The notes beneath the pieces are model-generated. The model was given only the letters and a program-made list of their open reading frames with translations, did not search any database and was not told the DNA's origin. This document shows, piece after piece, positions 25,697 through 34,239 of a stretch of 64,000 nt of DNA (the stretch's first letter is position 1; each line of letters starts with the position of its first letter). This DNA is from JBHGXV01 sp041920505 (lineage in GTDB: Bacteria > Bacillota > Bacilli > Brevibacillales > Brevibacillaceae). The translations under genes and the position numbers were made by a program. The DNA lies in NCBI GenBank assembly GCA_041920505.1, contig JBHGXV010000049.1:106952-170951 (forward strand). Direction: 5' to 3'.

Positions 25697-26137
25697 TCAT
25701 TCGCGCCAGCCGAAACTGTCAAACCAGACGCCGTTGCAGTAATTCTCCCATGCCTGGCGCACATACGGGATCAGATTGTCAGGCAGGCGGTCGATGTCAA
25801 ACCAAGACAAGTCGTCACATTTGTCCGGTTCCCGGTTGACGATGTCGCCCTCCCAGCGACGGGCGACAAGGAAAAAGTCGATCCGTTCGTCCGCCGAATG
25901 GCGATGCATTACCCCGACGACGTCGAGATCGTCCGGAAAGAGGCGAATGCCCGCCTCCTCCTTTGCCTCGCGGATGGCAGCCGTTTTCACTTCCTCGCCT
26001 CCCTCCAGATGTCCGGCGATCACGCTGTACTTTCCGTCCTCGTACCCGGTGTTGTACCGTCGCAACAGCAGCACCTGCCCGTCGCGAACGAGAAACAGGT
26101 GAACCGCTGCCACCAGCTTGAACCGTTGTTTGTCCAT
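25697..26137 (-). CDS. Nudix hydrolase
   Basis: A 146-residue single-domain protein. The Nudix box GHLEGGEEVKTAAIREAKEE fits GX5EX7REUXEEXGU completely (continuing with AGI), so it should hydrolyse a nucleoside diphosphate linked to some group. The rest resembles MutT/ADP-ribose-type members, but the substrate cannot be told. AAGGAG precedes the ATG. It sits between the spoVID unit and a 5'-nucleotidase gene in the same direction. Confidence 0.9.
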   Translation of the reverse strand: MDKQRFKLVAAVHLFLVRDGQVLLLRRYNTGYEDGKYSVIAGHLEGGEEVKTAAIREAKEEAGIRLFPDDLDVVGVMHRHSADERIDFFLVARRWEGDIVNREPDKCDDLSWFDIDRLPDNLIPYVRQAWENYCNGVWFDSFGWRE

Positions 26138-26185
26138 AAAACGTCTCCTTTTGTGAATGGGCTTCGGCAGATTCCCTTCAGGTGA

Positions 26186-27943
26186 TTACGATTTGACCTC
26201 GACGATCCGCCCGTCCACTTTCGGGCTGATCACTTTGCGCTGCATCAGCGCCTCTTCCATCAGACTGTAGAGCGTAATTTCGGTATTGAACGCGTTTTTC
26301 TTCAACATCTCGTAGCCGTCGCCGCCCGCCGCGATGAAGTCGTTGGTTGCCAGCCTGTAGGTCTTTTGCGGGTCGAGCGGCTGGCCGCCCACTTTCACCT
26401 CAAGCACCCGTTGACCGGCCGGTTTGCGCGGATCGTAGGTAAACGACATGCCACTGATTTGCGGGAAGCGGCCAGCGCCTTGTTCCACCTGGCTAACACC
26501 GTTTTCCAGCGCTTGCTTCAGCTCTTCGCCGGTCACGTCGATCACCACCAGCGTATTGGGAAATGGCAACAGGCTGTACAAGTCTTTTTTGGTGAGGTCG
26601 CCTGCCTTGAGCTGGGTGCGGATGCCGCCGCCGTTGGTCAAGGCCACGTCCGCTTCGTGTCCGGGGATCGACTTGGTCCGCTCCAGCATCACATCTGCGA
26701 TCAGATCCCCGATGTTGGTTTCACGCGTGCGCACCAGGGCGCGGTCGCCGTCCAGATCCACCTCCGCCTTGGCGATCACCACGTTCATCGCATCGTCTAC
26801 CTTCTTGACCACGTCCTTGACCAGTTTGTCCACGTCCGGGTCGGGCTGGACGTTCGGATCGTACTCTTTCAGGCCTCCGCTGAACGCGACCAGTTCTTTG
26901 TCAAAGTAGTAGAGGTCGGCGCGTCCCAGCGATTTGCCGTACTCCCAGTCCTGCACGATGTAGGTGCCGTTCACCACTTCCGGCGTGCGCAGAGGGGTGT
27001 GAGAGTGGCCGCCAATGATGAGATCGATGCCCGGCACGTTCTTGGCCAGCTCACGGTCAACGTCGATGCCCACATGGGAGACGACGATCACGTGATCCGC
27101 CGTTTTCTTCATCTCCGGCACCCATTTCTTAGCGATCTCTACCGGATTTTTAAATGTCAATCCCTTCACGTTGTCCGGATGAGTAAGGATCGGCGTATCC
27201 TCAGCGACGAAGCCGATAAATGCGAACGTCTTGCCGCCGATTTTGGTGGTAAACGTCGGCACCAGCAGGTTGGTGCCGTCCGCCTTGAACACGTTGGCGT
27301 TAATCACCGGGTATTTCAGCATATCGCGCAACTTGAGCAGTTGCTGGTATCCGAAGTCAAACTCGTGGTTGCCCGCTGCCATCGCGTTGTACCCGAGCAT
27401 GTTGAGGATCGGCGCGACTGATTCGCCCTGGAACTGGTTGACAAACACGGTGCCCTGGAACGTGTCGCCCGCGTCCATCAAGAGGAAGTTCGGATTCTCC
27501 TGCCGCCACTCTTTCAGCAGGGTGGCGATTTTGGCGTAGCCGAACTCCTTGGTAGCGGTGTTTTCCTCGATGTGGCCGTGCACGTCATTGGTGTGCGCGA
27601 TCGTGATGTGCAGGGTGGCGGCGTCCCCCAGTGCCTGCAAAAACGCGCCGCGCGTCACCTGGGCGCCGTCGGCCAGCGTCAGATCAAAGCCGAGCGCCTT
27701 AGCCACCTGTTTCAACTTGGCGGCGGAAATTGGTTTGCCCAGCGCTTTCGCCTCGGCCTGCGTCAACGCGCCCTGCTTAACGGCCTGGTCCACATATGTT
27801 TCGGTGATGTTGGCCTGTCCGGCAATCGGTTGGTGATTGAGCGCCGTCTTCACGCGAGCCATGAACGTGACCGCTTCCCCCACGGTGATGGCCCGATCCA
27901 GAAATAGATCGCCGGACTTGTTGGTGAGTCCAGGGATTTGCAC
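26186..27943 (-). CDS. 5'-nucleotidase / 2',3'-cyclic phosphodiesterase family, probably 5'-truncated
   Basis: A 585-residue reading with a calcineurin-like metallophosphatase domain (HTNDVHGH, DAGDTFQG, GNHEFDFG; about 112-370) and the C-terminal 5'-nucleotidase domain (NGGGIRTQL, FPNTLVVID, ATNDFIAAGGDGY). Relatives are exported, yet no signal peptide is present. Residues about 15-105 resemble worn SLH-type repeats (AITVGEAVTFMARV, VTRGAFLQAL). The only start is a GTG without a ribosome site, and the frame stays open upstream with no leader. Just upstream lie transposase and PadR remnants, so the 5' end was probably lost. It may no longer be exported or expressed. Confidence 0.7.
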   Translation of the reverse strand: MQIPGLTNKSGDLFLDRAITVGEAVTFMARVKTALNHQPIAGQANITETYVDQAVKQGALTQAEAKALGKPISAAKLKQVAKALGFDLTLADGAQVTRGAFLQALGDAATLHITIAHTNDVHGHIEENTATKEFGYAKIATLLKEWRQENPNFLLMDAGDTFQGTVFVNQFQGESVAPILNMLGYNAMAAGNHEFDFGYQQLLKLRDMLKYPVINANVFKADGTNLLVPTFTTKIGGKTFAFIGFVAEDTPILTHPDNVKGLTFKNPVEIAKKWVPEMKKTADHVIVVSHVGIDVDRELAKNVPGIDLIIGGHSHTPLRTPEVVNGTYIVQDWEYGKSLGRADLYYFDKELVAFSGGLKEYDPNVQPDPDVDKLVKDVVKKVDDAMNVVIAKAEVDLDGDRALVRTRETNIGDLIADVMLERTKSIPGHEADVALTNGGGIRTQLKAGDLTKKDLYSLLPFPNTLVVIDVTGEELKQALENGVSQVEQGAGRFPQISGMSFTYDPRKPAGQRVLEVKVGGQPLDPQKTYRLATNDFIAAGGDGYEMLKKNAFNTEITLYSLMEEALMQRKVISPKVDGRIVEVKS

Positions 27944-28011
27944 GATAGACGACCGTTGCCAGACGCACAGAACACCAAAAAGGCCACCCCTGATCTGATA
28001 TGATCCCTCTA

Positions 28012-28049
28012 TAGTAGACAGGCAGAAGAAAGGACAGTCCTGTCTGCTA
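28012..28049. repeat. Inverted repeat next to a transposase remnant
   Basis: TAGTAGACAGG and CCTGTCTGCTA pair in 10 of 11 positions around a 16-base spacer, just before the ribosome site of the transposase fragment. It may be part of an insertion sequence end or a protective hairpin. Confidence 0.5.
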
Positions 28050-28062
28050 TGGAGGGATTTTT

Positions 28063-28115
28063 ATGGGGAAAATCTGAAAACTTACACACCGGAAGAAAAG
28101 GATGAGGTTGTCGGG
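28063..28115 (+). mobile_element. 5' fragment of an IS3-like transposase orfA
   Basis: GGAGGG and an ATG are followed, after a small frame break, by codons for KTYTPEEKDEVV, the typical start of the HTH protein of IS3-type elements. The similarity stops at about 28115, where it meets a PadR-like remnant on the other strand. Only this stub remains, so it is a dead element. Confidence 0.55.
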
Positions 28116-28117
28116 CC

Positions 28118-28256
28118 ATTTCGTTTTTCTTCACCAGGAATCCCTGTTTCTCAAGTCGTGTGATAGCAGGATACAAGGCACCATCGCTCACTGGGCGAAA
28201 ATGACCGGTAAGCAGAGTCAATCGTTGCTTTCATTCATATCCGTGCATCGGTGCCG
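28118..28256 (-). pseudogene. PadR-family transcription regulator remnant
   Basis: The minus strand encodes PMHGYE, then in other frames MKATID and LTLLTGHFRPVSDGALYPAI-TRLEKQGFL, all hallmarks of the PadR winged-helix domain. Two frameshifts and loss of the C-terminus mark it as a pseudogene. The 385-base gap between the nucleotidase and hemL (27944-28328) contains only this remnant, the transposase stub, the inverted repeat and the hemL terminator. Confidence 0.65.
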
Positions 28257-28263
28257 GGCGCAC

Positions 28264-28293
28264 AAAAAACAAGCCGCCCTCGATCAGGGCAGC
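28264..28293 (-). terminator. Terminator of hemL
   Basis: GCTGCCCTGATCGAGGGCGGC on the minus strand forms a GC-rich hairpin with one mismatch, followed by TTGTTTTTTG. Confidence 0.85.
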
Positions 28294-28328
28294 CTGTCTT
28301 GCCGTTACCATTGTCGTTTCGATTGCCT

Positions 28329-29618
28329 TTACAGTCGCTGCATCGCCTTGTAGCTGGCCTCAATCGTGAACTCGATGTCCTCCTCCGTGTGCGCCAGCGA
28401 GACGAACATGCCCTCGAACTGGGACGGCGGGATCATCACGCCTTCTTCCATCAGGTTGCGGAAGTAGCGGGAGAAACGCTCCAGGTCGGAGGTTTTCGCC
28501 GTCTCATAGTTCACCACCGGCGTGTCGGTAAAGAACAGGCAGACCATCGAGCCGACGCGGTTGATCGTGTGCGGAATCCCCAATTTGCGGGCGTTGTCGG
28601 CGAGTCCTTCGGCGAGTCGACGGGAGCGGGCTTCCAGTTGTTCGTAGACGCCGGGCCGAGAGAGTTCGGTCAGCGTGGCGATCCCGGCCGCCATCGCCAG
28701 CGGGTTGCCGGAGAGCGTGCCCGCCTGGTAGATCGGGCCGGCCGGCGCAATCTGTTCCATGATCTCCCGCTTGCCGCCGTAGGCGCCGACCGGCAGGCCG
28801 CCGCCGATCACCTTGCCCATCGTCGTCAGGTCGGGCGTGATGCCGTACAGCTCCTGCGCCCCGCCGCGCGCGACGCGGAAGCCGGTCATCACTTCGTCAA
28901 AAATCAGCAGTGTGCCGTATTGGCGGGTAATCTCACGCAGTCCTTCGAGGAAGCCCGGTTGCGGCGGCACGACACCCATGTTGCCCGCCACCGGCTCGAC
29001 GATCACCGCCGCCAGTTCGTGGCCGAACTTCTCAAACGCCAGCTTCACGCTGTCCAGATCGTTGTACGGCACGGTGATCGTGTTGACCGCCGTCGTCTGC
29101 GGCACGCCCGGACTGTCCGGCAACCCCAGTGTGGCCACACCGGAACCGGCCTTGATCAACAGGCTGTCGGCGTGGCCGTGGTAACAGCCCTCGAACTTCA
29201 TGATCTTGTCCCGGCGGGTGTAGCCGCGCGCGAGGCGCAGGGCGCTCATCGTCGCCTCCGTGCCGGAGTTGACCATGCGCACCACTTCGACGGACGGCAC
29301 GATCTCGCACACCTTTTTCGCCATGTCCGTCTCCCGCGCGGTGGGCGCGCCGAAGCTGGTGCCAAGCGCCGCCGCTTCCTGGATGGCGGCGAGCACGACG
29401 GGGTGGGCGTGGCCCAAAATCAGCGGTCCCCAGGAACCGATGTAGTCGATGTATTCGTTGCCGTCCGCGTCAACAATGCGGGAACCACTCCCCCGCTCGA
29501 TGAACACCGGGTTGCCGCCGACGCTTCTGAACGCGCGCACCGGGCTGTTCACGCCGCCGGGGATGTACTGTTTCGCCTCGGCAAACAGTTGGATCGATTG
29601 GTCGTAGGATCGGGTCAT
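28329..29618 (-). CDS. hemL: Glutamate-1-semialdehyde 2,1-aminomutase HemL
   Basis: A 429-residue PLP enzyme that converts glutamate-1-semialdehyde to 5-aminolevulinate, the second step of the C5 haem route. The PLP lysine is expected at K269 (TTMGKVIGGG), and GSWGPLILGH and FDEVMTGFR are family hallmarks. The ATG at 29618 follows AGAGGTGAA; longer readings run into a terminator. It is last in the haem gene set, separated from the AhbAB gene by a strong hairpin, so it may depend on read-through or its own promoter. Confidence 0.97.
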   Translation of the reverse strand: MTRSYDQSIQLFAEAKQYIPGGVNSPVRAFRSVGGNPVFIERGSGSRIVDADGNEYIDYIGSWGPLILGHAHPVVLAAIQEAAALGTSFGAPTARETDMAKKVCEIVPSVEVVRMVNSGTEATMSALRLARGYTRRDKIMKFEGCYHGHADSLLIKAGSGVATLGLPDSPGVPQTTAVNTITVPYNDLDSVKLAFEKFGHELAAVIVEPVAGNMGVVPPQPGFLEGLREITRQYGTLLIFDEVMTGFRVARGGAQELYGITPDLTTMGKVIGGGLPVGAYGGKREIMEQIAPAGPIYQAGTLSGNPLAMAAGIATLTELSRPGVYEQLEARSRRLAEGLADNARKLGIPHTINRVGSMVCLFFTDTPVVNYETAKTSDLERFSRYFRNLMEEGVMIPPSQFEGMFVSLAHTEEDIEFTIEASYKAMQRL

Positions 29619-29664
29619 TTTCGCTTCACCTCTTGTCAATTCTCTCGTTTCCAAAGCCGCATGC

Positions 29665-29706
29665 GGAAAAAGCGCTTGTTTGCGAATCCTCAAACAAGCG
29701 CTTTTC
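29665..29706. terminator. Strong hairpin between the AhbAB gene and hemL
   Basis: A 15-bp inverted repeat (AAAAGCGCTTGTTTG and complement) with T-rich ends on both strands. It should uncouple hemL from the upstream haem genes. Confidence 0.85.
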
Positions 29707-29731
29707 ACTTCCGGCATACGCCAACAGGGGA

Positions 29732-30787
29732 TTACAGGCCGAGGCGTTCGGCGATCTGCGCTTCCCACTCGTAAATCTCGGGGGTGAAGTAGGAGACGCG
29801 CGTCTTCTTGTACTCTTTGGTCGAGTAGAGCACGATCCGGTCAGTGATACCGGTTTCATCTTCGATCGCCTGCAGGATGGCCTCGCATTCTTCCATGTCG
29901 CGGCCATGCACCATCGTGAAGATGTTGTACTTCCAGTCCGGGTAGGTGGGGCGCAGGTAGCAGTGGCTGACGGCGCGGAACGAGCCCATTTTTTGCCCGA
30001 TCTCTTCGGCACGGTCCTGTGGCACGCACCAGACGCCCATGCCGTTGGCGCGGAAACCGGCCTTGCGGTGGTTCAGGACCGCGGAGAAGCGGCGCATCTG
30101 CCCGCGTTCGACGAAGGCGTTGGCGTGCGCAAGCAACTCTTCGGTCGTCAGGTTGATGTTGGCCGCCCACTCGTCAAACGGGCGGGAGACAATCGGCAGG
30201 TCTTTTTGCAGTTCACGGATGCAGGCGATGTCCAGCTCGGTCAGTTCCCGCTCAAGCGCCGCCTTGCGCATCTCTTCGGTGTACGTCGGCGCCGCTTTGG
30301 CGTTGGCGTCGTTTTCCTTTTTCACGTCAAGCTGCACGCCGATCTTGAACAGTTTCAGCGTCGGCAGGATGCGGATGGAATCCGCCTGGGCCAGTTCGCC
30401 CAGAATTTCCACGGTTTTTTCCAGGCCGAAACGGCTGTTCGGAGGAACCGCGATGGTGAACCACAGGTTAAAGTCGTGGTTGCGCTTGTAGTTGTGCGTA
30501 ATCCCCGGGTGTTGGTTGAACACGTCCACGGCCACTTTGTCGAGCCGCTCCGGAGCGATGCGCGCCGCCACCAGGCTGGACTTGTAGCCCAGGGCCCGGG
30601 TATCGAAAATGGCGGAAATCTGCCGGATGGTATCCCCTTTGAACCGGCTGAGCCGCTCCAGCATTACGTCCTCGGTCGTGCCGATCTGTTCGGCCATCGC
30701 TTTGAACGGCTGGGGCACCAGCGGAATCTCTTTCTGCACGATGTCGAGGATTTCTTTGTCCAGCGCGTCCAACAAGTCGACTGACAT
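29732..30787 (-). CDS. ahbAB: Fused siroheme decarboxylase AhbA-AhbB (AsnC/Lrp-like fold)
   Basis: A 351-residue protein made of two similar halves: residues about 5-165 and 182-350. Matching landmarks are KEIPLVPQPF and KDLPIVSRPF, then ITHNYKRNHDFNLWFT and VSHCYLRPTYPDWKYN. Each half is a winged-helix plus ferredoxin-like AsnC domain as in AhbA/AhbB/NirDLGH, which decarboxylate siroheme to 12,18-didecarboxysiroheme on the way to haem d1 or, with AhbC and AhbD, to haem. These are often mislabelled Lrp regulators. The conserved His-Asn-Tyr and His-Cys-Tyr motifs and the haem operon context support an enzyme. It follows hemB by one base. Confidence 0.8.
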   Translation of the reverse strand: MSVDLLDALDKEILDIVQKEIPLVPQPFKAMAEQIGTTEDVMLERLSRFKGDTIRQISAIFDTRALGYKSSLVAARIAPERLDKVAVDVFNQHPGITHNYKRNHDFNLWFTIAVPPNSRFGLEKTVEILGELAQADSIRILPTLKLFKIGVQLDVKKENDANAKAAPTYTEEMRKAALERELTELDIACIRELQKDLPIVSRPFDEWAANINLTTEELLAHANAFVERGQMRRFSAVLNHRKAGFRANGMGVWCVPQDRAEEIGQKMGSFRAVSHCYLRPTYPDWKYNIFTMVHGRDMEECEAILQAIEDETGITDRIVLYSTKEYKKTRVSYFTPEIYEWEAQIAERLGL

Positions 30788-30788
30788 C

Positions 30789-31769
30789 TCAGTTCCCTCC
30801 TTGCAGCCATCTGGCCACGTCTTTGGCGTGGTAGGTGATGATCAGGTCGGCGCCGGCGCGCTTGAATCCGACCATCGTCTCCATGACGATCTTCTGCTCG
30901 TCAATCCAGCCGTTGGCAGCCGCCGCCTTTACCATCGAATACTCCGCACTTACATTATACACCACCAGCGGCAGATCGAAATGCTCGCGCAGCCTCAGCA
31001 CCATGTCCATGAACGCCAGGCCCGGTTTGACCATCAGGAAATCGGCCCCTTCGGCCACGTCGGAAGCGGCTTCGCGCAACCCTTCGCGGGCGTTGGCCGG
31101 GTCCATCTGGTAGGTTTTGCGGTCGCCGAACTGCGGCGTGGAGTGGGCGGCGTCACGGAACGGCCCGTAGAAGGAGGACGCGTATTTGACCGCGTAGGAC
31201 ATGATCGGCACATGGGCGAACCCGGCTTCGTCCAGTCCGGCGCGGATGGCGGCAACGAAGCCGTCCAACATGTTGGACGGCGCGATGATGTCCGCCCCGG
31301 CCTTGGCCTGGGACACGGCGGTTTTCACCAGGAGGGCGAGAGACTCGTCATTGTCCACATAGCCGTCATGAACGACGCCGCAGTGGCCGGTATCGGTGTA
31401 CTGGCACAGACAGGTGTCGGCGATCACGACCAGGTCGGGGTAGTCGGCCTTGATCCGGCGAATCGCCTGCTGGACGATGCCGTTGTCGTTGTAGGCCTCC
31501 GAGCCGCAGGCGTCCTTGTGTTGCGGCACGCCGAACACCAGCACGGACGGGATGCCGAGTGCGACCACTTCGTCCAGTTCTTCGCCCATCCGGTCGAGCG
31601 AAAAGTGGTGTACGCCCGGCATCGAGGGGATCTCTTCCTTGATGTTGGTCCCTTCGACGATAAAGATCGGATAAATCAGATCGTCCAGCCGCACGTGGTT
31701 TTCGCGGACCATGTTGCGCAAGCCCGCACTGGTGCGCAGGCGGCGGTGTCTGTCAAATGGCATTGTCAT
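30789..31769 (-). CDS. hemB: Delta-aminolevulinic acid dehydratase (porphobilinogen synthase) HemB
   Basis: A 326-residue enzyme that joins two 5-aminolevulinates into porphobilinogen. Both active-site lysines are visible (K195 in SYAVKYASSF and K248 in MVKPG), as are the zinc cysteines C120, C122 and C130 (DTCLCQYTDTGHCG), so this is a zinc-type HemB. AAGGAGGAG precedes the ATG, and the start overlaps the CobA-HemD stop by 4 bases. Confidence 0.97.
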   Translation of the reverse strand: MTMPFDRHRRLRTSAGLRNMVRENHVRLDDLIYPIFIVEGTNIKEEIPSMPGVHHFSLDRMGEELDEVVALGIPSVLVFGVPQHKDACGSEAYNDNGIVQQAIRRIKADYPDLVVIADTCLCQYTDTGHCGVVHDGYVDNDESLALLVKTAVSQAKAGADIIAPSNMLDGFVAAIRAGLDEAGFAHVPIMSYAVKYASSFYGPFRDAAHSTPQFGDRKTYQMDPANAREGLREAASDVAEGADFLMVKPGLAFMDMVLRLREHFDLPLVVYNVSAEYSMVKAAAANGWIDEQKIVMETMVGFKRAGADLIITYHAKDVARWLQGGN

Positions 31770-33298
31770 TTCGTTTCTCCTCCTTGCGATTCACTCTGTA
31801 CCAGTGCGTCCACCATGCCGTCAATCGTCGAGTCGGCGGCGACGACGTGGACGTCGAGTCCGAGGCGGCGGGCCGTGTCGGCGGTGATCGGACCGATGCA
31901 GACGATCTTCACGCCCGCCAGAAGCGCCGACAGATCGTGCCCTTCCAGTGCCTGGACAAAATTTTTCACCGTCGACGAGCTGGTAAAGGTGATGATGTGA
32001 ATCGCTTTTTCTGAAAGCAGGCGAATCGCCTCGTCGGCGTTGCCCGCGTCTATAACGGTATCGTAGGTATCCACTTCGGTGACGTCAAGCCCCAACGCCC
32101 GCAATTCGCGCGGCAATGTCTCGCGGGCGATGTCGGCGCGCGGAAGCAATACGCTCTCGCCCGGCTTCAATTCGCCCTTCAGCGCGTCCAGCAAGCCCTC
32201 GGCGCGAAAATCGCCGGGCAGCACGTCAACCGTCAGCCCTTTCGCTGCCAGCGCTTCCGCCGTCTTGGGCCCGACGGCGGCCAGTCTCGCCCGCATCGTG
32301 CGGACGTCGACGCCAAGCTCCCGCATCCGCTGGAAAAAGAAGGTGACGCCATTGACGCTGGTAAACATCACCCAGTCGAAGCGGCCGAGGTCGCGAATCG
32401 CCGCGTCCAAAGGTTCGGCGTCGCGCGGCGGCACCATCCGCACCAGCGGAAACTCAAACGCTTCGCCCCCCAGTTCGGCGATTCTTTCCGACAGCTCGCT
32501 CGCCTGGCTGCGGGCGCGGGTGACCAGCACCCGCTTGCCGAACAGCGGCTTGTTCTCAAACCACTGGAGCGTGTCGCGCAATCTCACCACGTCGCCGACG
32601 ATGATGATCGCCGGATTGGTCAGCCCGGCCGCTTCCCGCTTTTCCACGATGTCGGCGAGCGTGCCCACCAGCGTCTCCTGTTGGATCGTCGTGCCCCAGC
32701 GCACCAGCGCGACCGGAGTCTCGGGCGAGCGGCCGTACTTGATCAACTGCTCCCGGATGAACGGCAGATTGCCGACGCCCATGTAAAAAATGATCGTCTC
32801 GACGGCGGTTGCCAATTTTTCCCAGTTGATGCTCGACTCCGTCTTCTCCGGCCGTTCGTGGCCGGTGACGATGGCCAGCGACGAGTTGAAGTCGCGGTGC
32901 GTCACCGGAATCCCGGCATAGGCCGGCGCGGCAATCCCCGAGGTGATCCCGGGGACGATCTCAAAGGGAATGCCGTGTTTGACCAGCTCTTCGGCTTCTT
33001 CGCCGACCCGGCCGAAGATGCACGGGTCGCCCCCTTTCAGCCGGGTGACGACTTTGCCTTCCAGGGCTTTGTCCACCAGCACCTGGTTAATCTCTTCCTG
33101 CGTCAGCGTGTGCCGGTCGGGCAGCTTGCCGCAGTAGATCAACTCCGCGTCCGGTCTGGCGTGCATGAGGAGCCTCGGGCTGGCCAGACGGTCGTAGACG
33201 ATGCAATCCGCCATCCGGATCGTCTCCAGTCCGCGGACGGTAATCAGTTTCGGGTCGCCCGGCCCCGCGCCGACGAGAAATACTTTGCCTGTGCTCAT
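31766..33298 (-). CDS. cobA-hemD: Fused uroporphyrinogen-III C-methyltransferase / uroporphyrinogen-III synthase (CobA-HemD)
   Basis: A 510-residue fusion. Residues 1-250 are a SAM-dependent CobA/SUMT domain (VGAGPGDP, YDRLASP, RLKGGDPCIFGR, SGIAAPAYAGIP) that makes precorrin-2 from uroporphyrinogen III. Residues about 260-505 are HemD (RVLVTRARSQ, VFTSVNGV, FTSSSTVKNF), which closes and inverts the tetrapyrrole ring. The ATG at 33298 overlaps the hemC stop; the longer in-frame reading lies inside hemC. One polypeptide therefore sits at the branch point between haem and siroheme, next to a Met8-like and an AhbAB gene. Confidence 0.95.
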   Translation of the reverse strand: MSTGKVFLVGAGPGDPKLITVRGLETIRMADCIVYDRLASPRLLMHARPDAELIYCGKLPDRHTLTQEEINQVLVDKALEGKVVTRLKGGDPCIFGRVGEEAEELVKHGIPFEIVPGITSGIAAPAYAGIPVTHRDFNSSLAIVTGHERPEKTESSINWEKLATAVETIIFYMGVGNLPFIREQLIKYGRSPETPVALVRWGTTIQQETLVGTLADIVEKREAAGLTNPAIIIVGDVVRLRDTLQWFENKPLFGKRVLVTRARSQASELSERIAELGGEAFEFPLVRMVPPRDAEPLDAAIRDLGRFDWVMFTSVNGVTFFFQRMRELGVDVRTMRARLAAVGPKTAEALAAKGLTVDVLPGDFRAEGLLDALKGELKPGESVLLPRADIARETLPRELRALGLDVTEVDTYDTVIDAGNADEAIRLLSEKAIHIITFTSSSTVKNFVQALEGHDLSALLAGVKIVCIGPITADTARRLGLDVHVVAADSTIDGMVDALVQSESQGGETK

Positions 33299-34239
33299 GC
33301 CTGATTCTCCTCCAATACCTGCGCCAGTATGTCTTTCGCACCCTCTGCGAGCAACTGTTCCGCCAACTCTCGTCCCAGGGCGGCCGGATCGGTGCCAGCG
33401 CACGACTGTTTCACCAACCGCTGTCCGTCGGGGGAACCGACGAACCCGGTCAGCCGAATCAGCGGCGGTTGCCCGTCCGCCGTCTCCTCCACCGTGGCGT
33501 ACGCGCCAAGCGGCACCTGGCAGCTGCCCTGCAAGCGGTGCAAAAACGCCCGTTCCGCCGTCACCGCAAGCCGCGTCGGCCGATCGTCAAATCGCGACAA
33601 AAGCGCCAGCATCTCTTCGTCGTCGGCGCGGCACTCGATGGCGAGCGCCCCCTGACCGACGGCGGGCAGGCTGATCTCCACCGGCAGGAACTGCGTGATC
33701 GTTCCGTTCCAGTCGACCCGCTGCAATCCGGCGGCGGCCAACACGATCGCGTCCAGATTCCCCTCGGTCAACTTGCGAATCCGCGTGTCGATGTTGCCGC
33801 GGATCGGCTCGACGATTAGATCGGGCCGGTACGCCAACAACTGCGACGCCCGGCGCAGACTGCTCGTGCCCACACGCGCTCCCTCGGGCAGTTCATCCAG
33901 CGTCCTGCCGTCTTTGGAAATCAGCACATCGCGCGGATCGACCCGCTTGGGAACCGCGCCGATGACCAGTCCTTCGGGCAATTCCGCCGGCATGTCTTTC
34001 AGGCTGTGGACGGCGAGATCGGTTTCCTTGTCCAAAAGCGACTGTTCGATCTCCTTGACGAACAGCCCCTTGCCGCCCACCTTGGACAGCGTCACGTCGA
34101 CGATCCGATCCCCTTTGGTGACGATCTCGATGATCTCAAACGCCGCTGTTGGCTCCAGCCGTTTCAACTGATCAATCACCCAGTTGGTCTGGGTTAACGC
34201 AAGCATGCTCTTTCGCGAGCCGACTTTCCAGTGTCTCAT
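33295..34239 (-). CDS. hemC: Hydroxymethylbilane synthase (porphobilinogen deaminase) HemC
   Basis: A 314-residue enzyme that polymerises four porphobilinogens. The dipyrromethane cofactor cysteine is C240 (LQGSCQVPLGAY), and GSRKSMLALTQT, HSLKDMP and GTSSLRR are conserved substrate-binding segments. GGGAGG precedes the ATG. Its first 68 bases lie within the 3' end of the Met8-like gene, a long overlap for two real genes. Confidence 0.97.
   Translation of the reverse strand: MRHWKVGSRKSMLALTQTNWVIDQLKRLEPTAAFEIIEIVTKGDRIVDVTLSKVGGKGLFVKEIEQSLLDKETDLAVHSLKDMPAELPEGLVIGAVPKRVDPRDVLISKDGRTLDELPEGARVGTSSLRRASQLLAYRPDLIVEPIRGNIDTRIRKLTEGNLDAIVLAAAGLQRVDWNGTITQFLPVEISLPAVGQGALAIECRADDEEMLALLSRFDDRPTRLAVTAERAFLHRLQGSCQVPLGAYATVEETADGQPPLIRLTGFVGSPDGQRLVKQSCAGTDPAALGRELAEQLLAEGAKDILAQVLEENQA

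Noticed and set aside
28009..28221. Intact small PadR regulator gene
   Set aside because: The PadR-like segments lie in different frames and the C-terminal half is replaced by unrelated sequence, so it is a remnant.
29732..30787. Lrp/AsnC transcription regulator
   Set aside because: The two-fold AsnC-like structure, the His/Tyr motifs and the siroheme genes beside it fit a fused AhbA-AhbB decarboxylase better, though DNA binding is not excluded.
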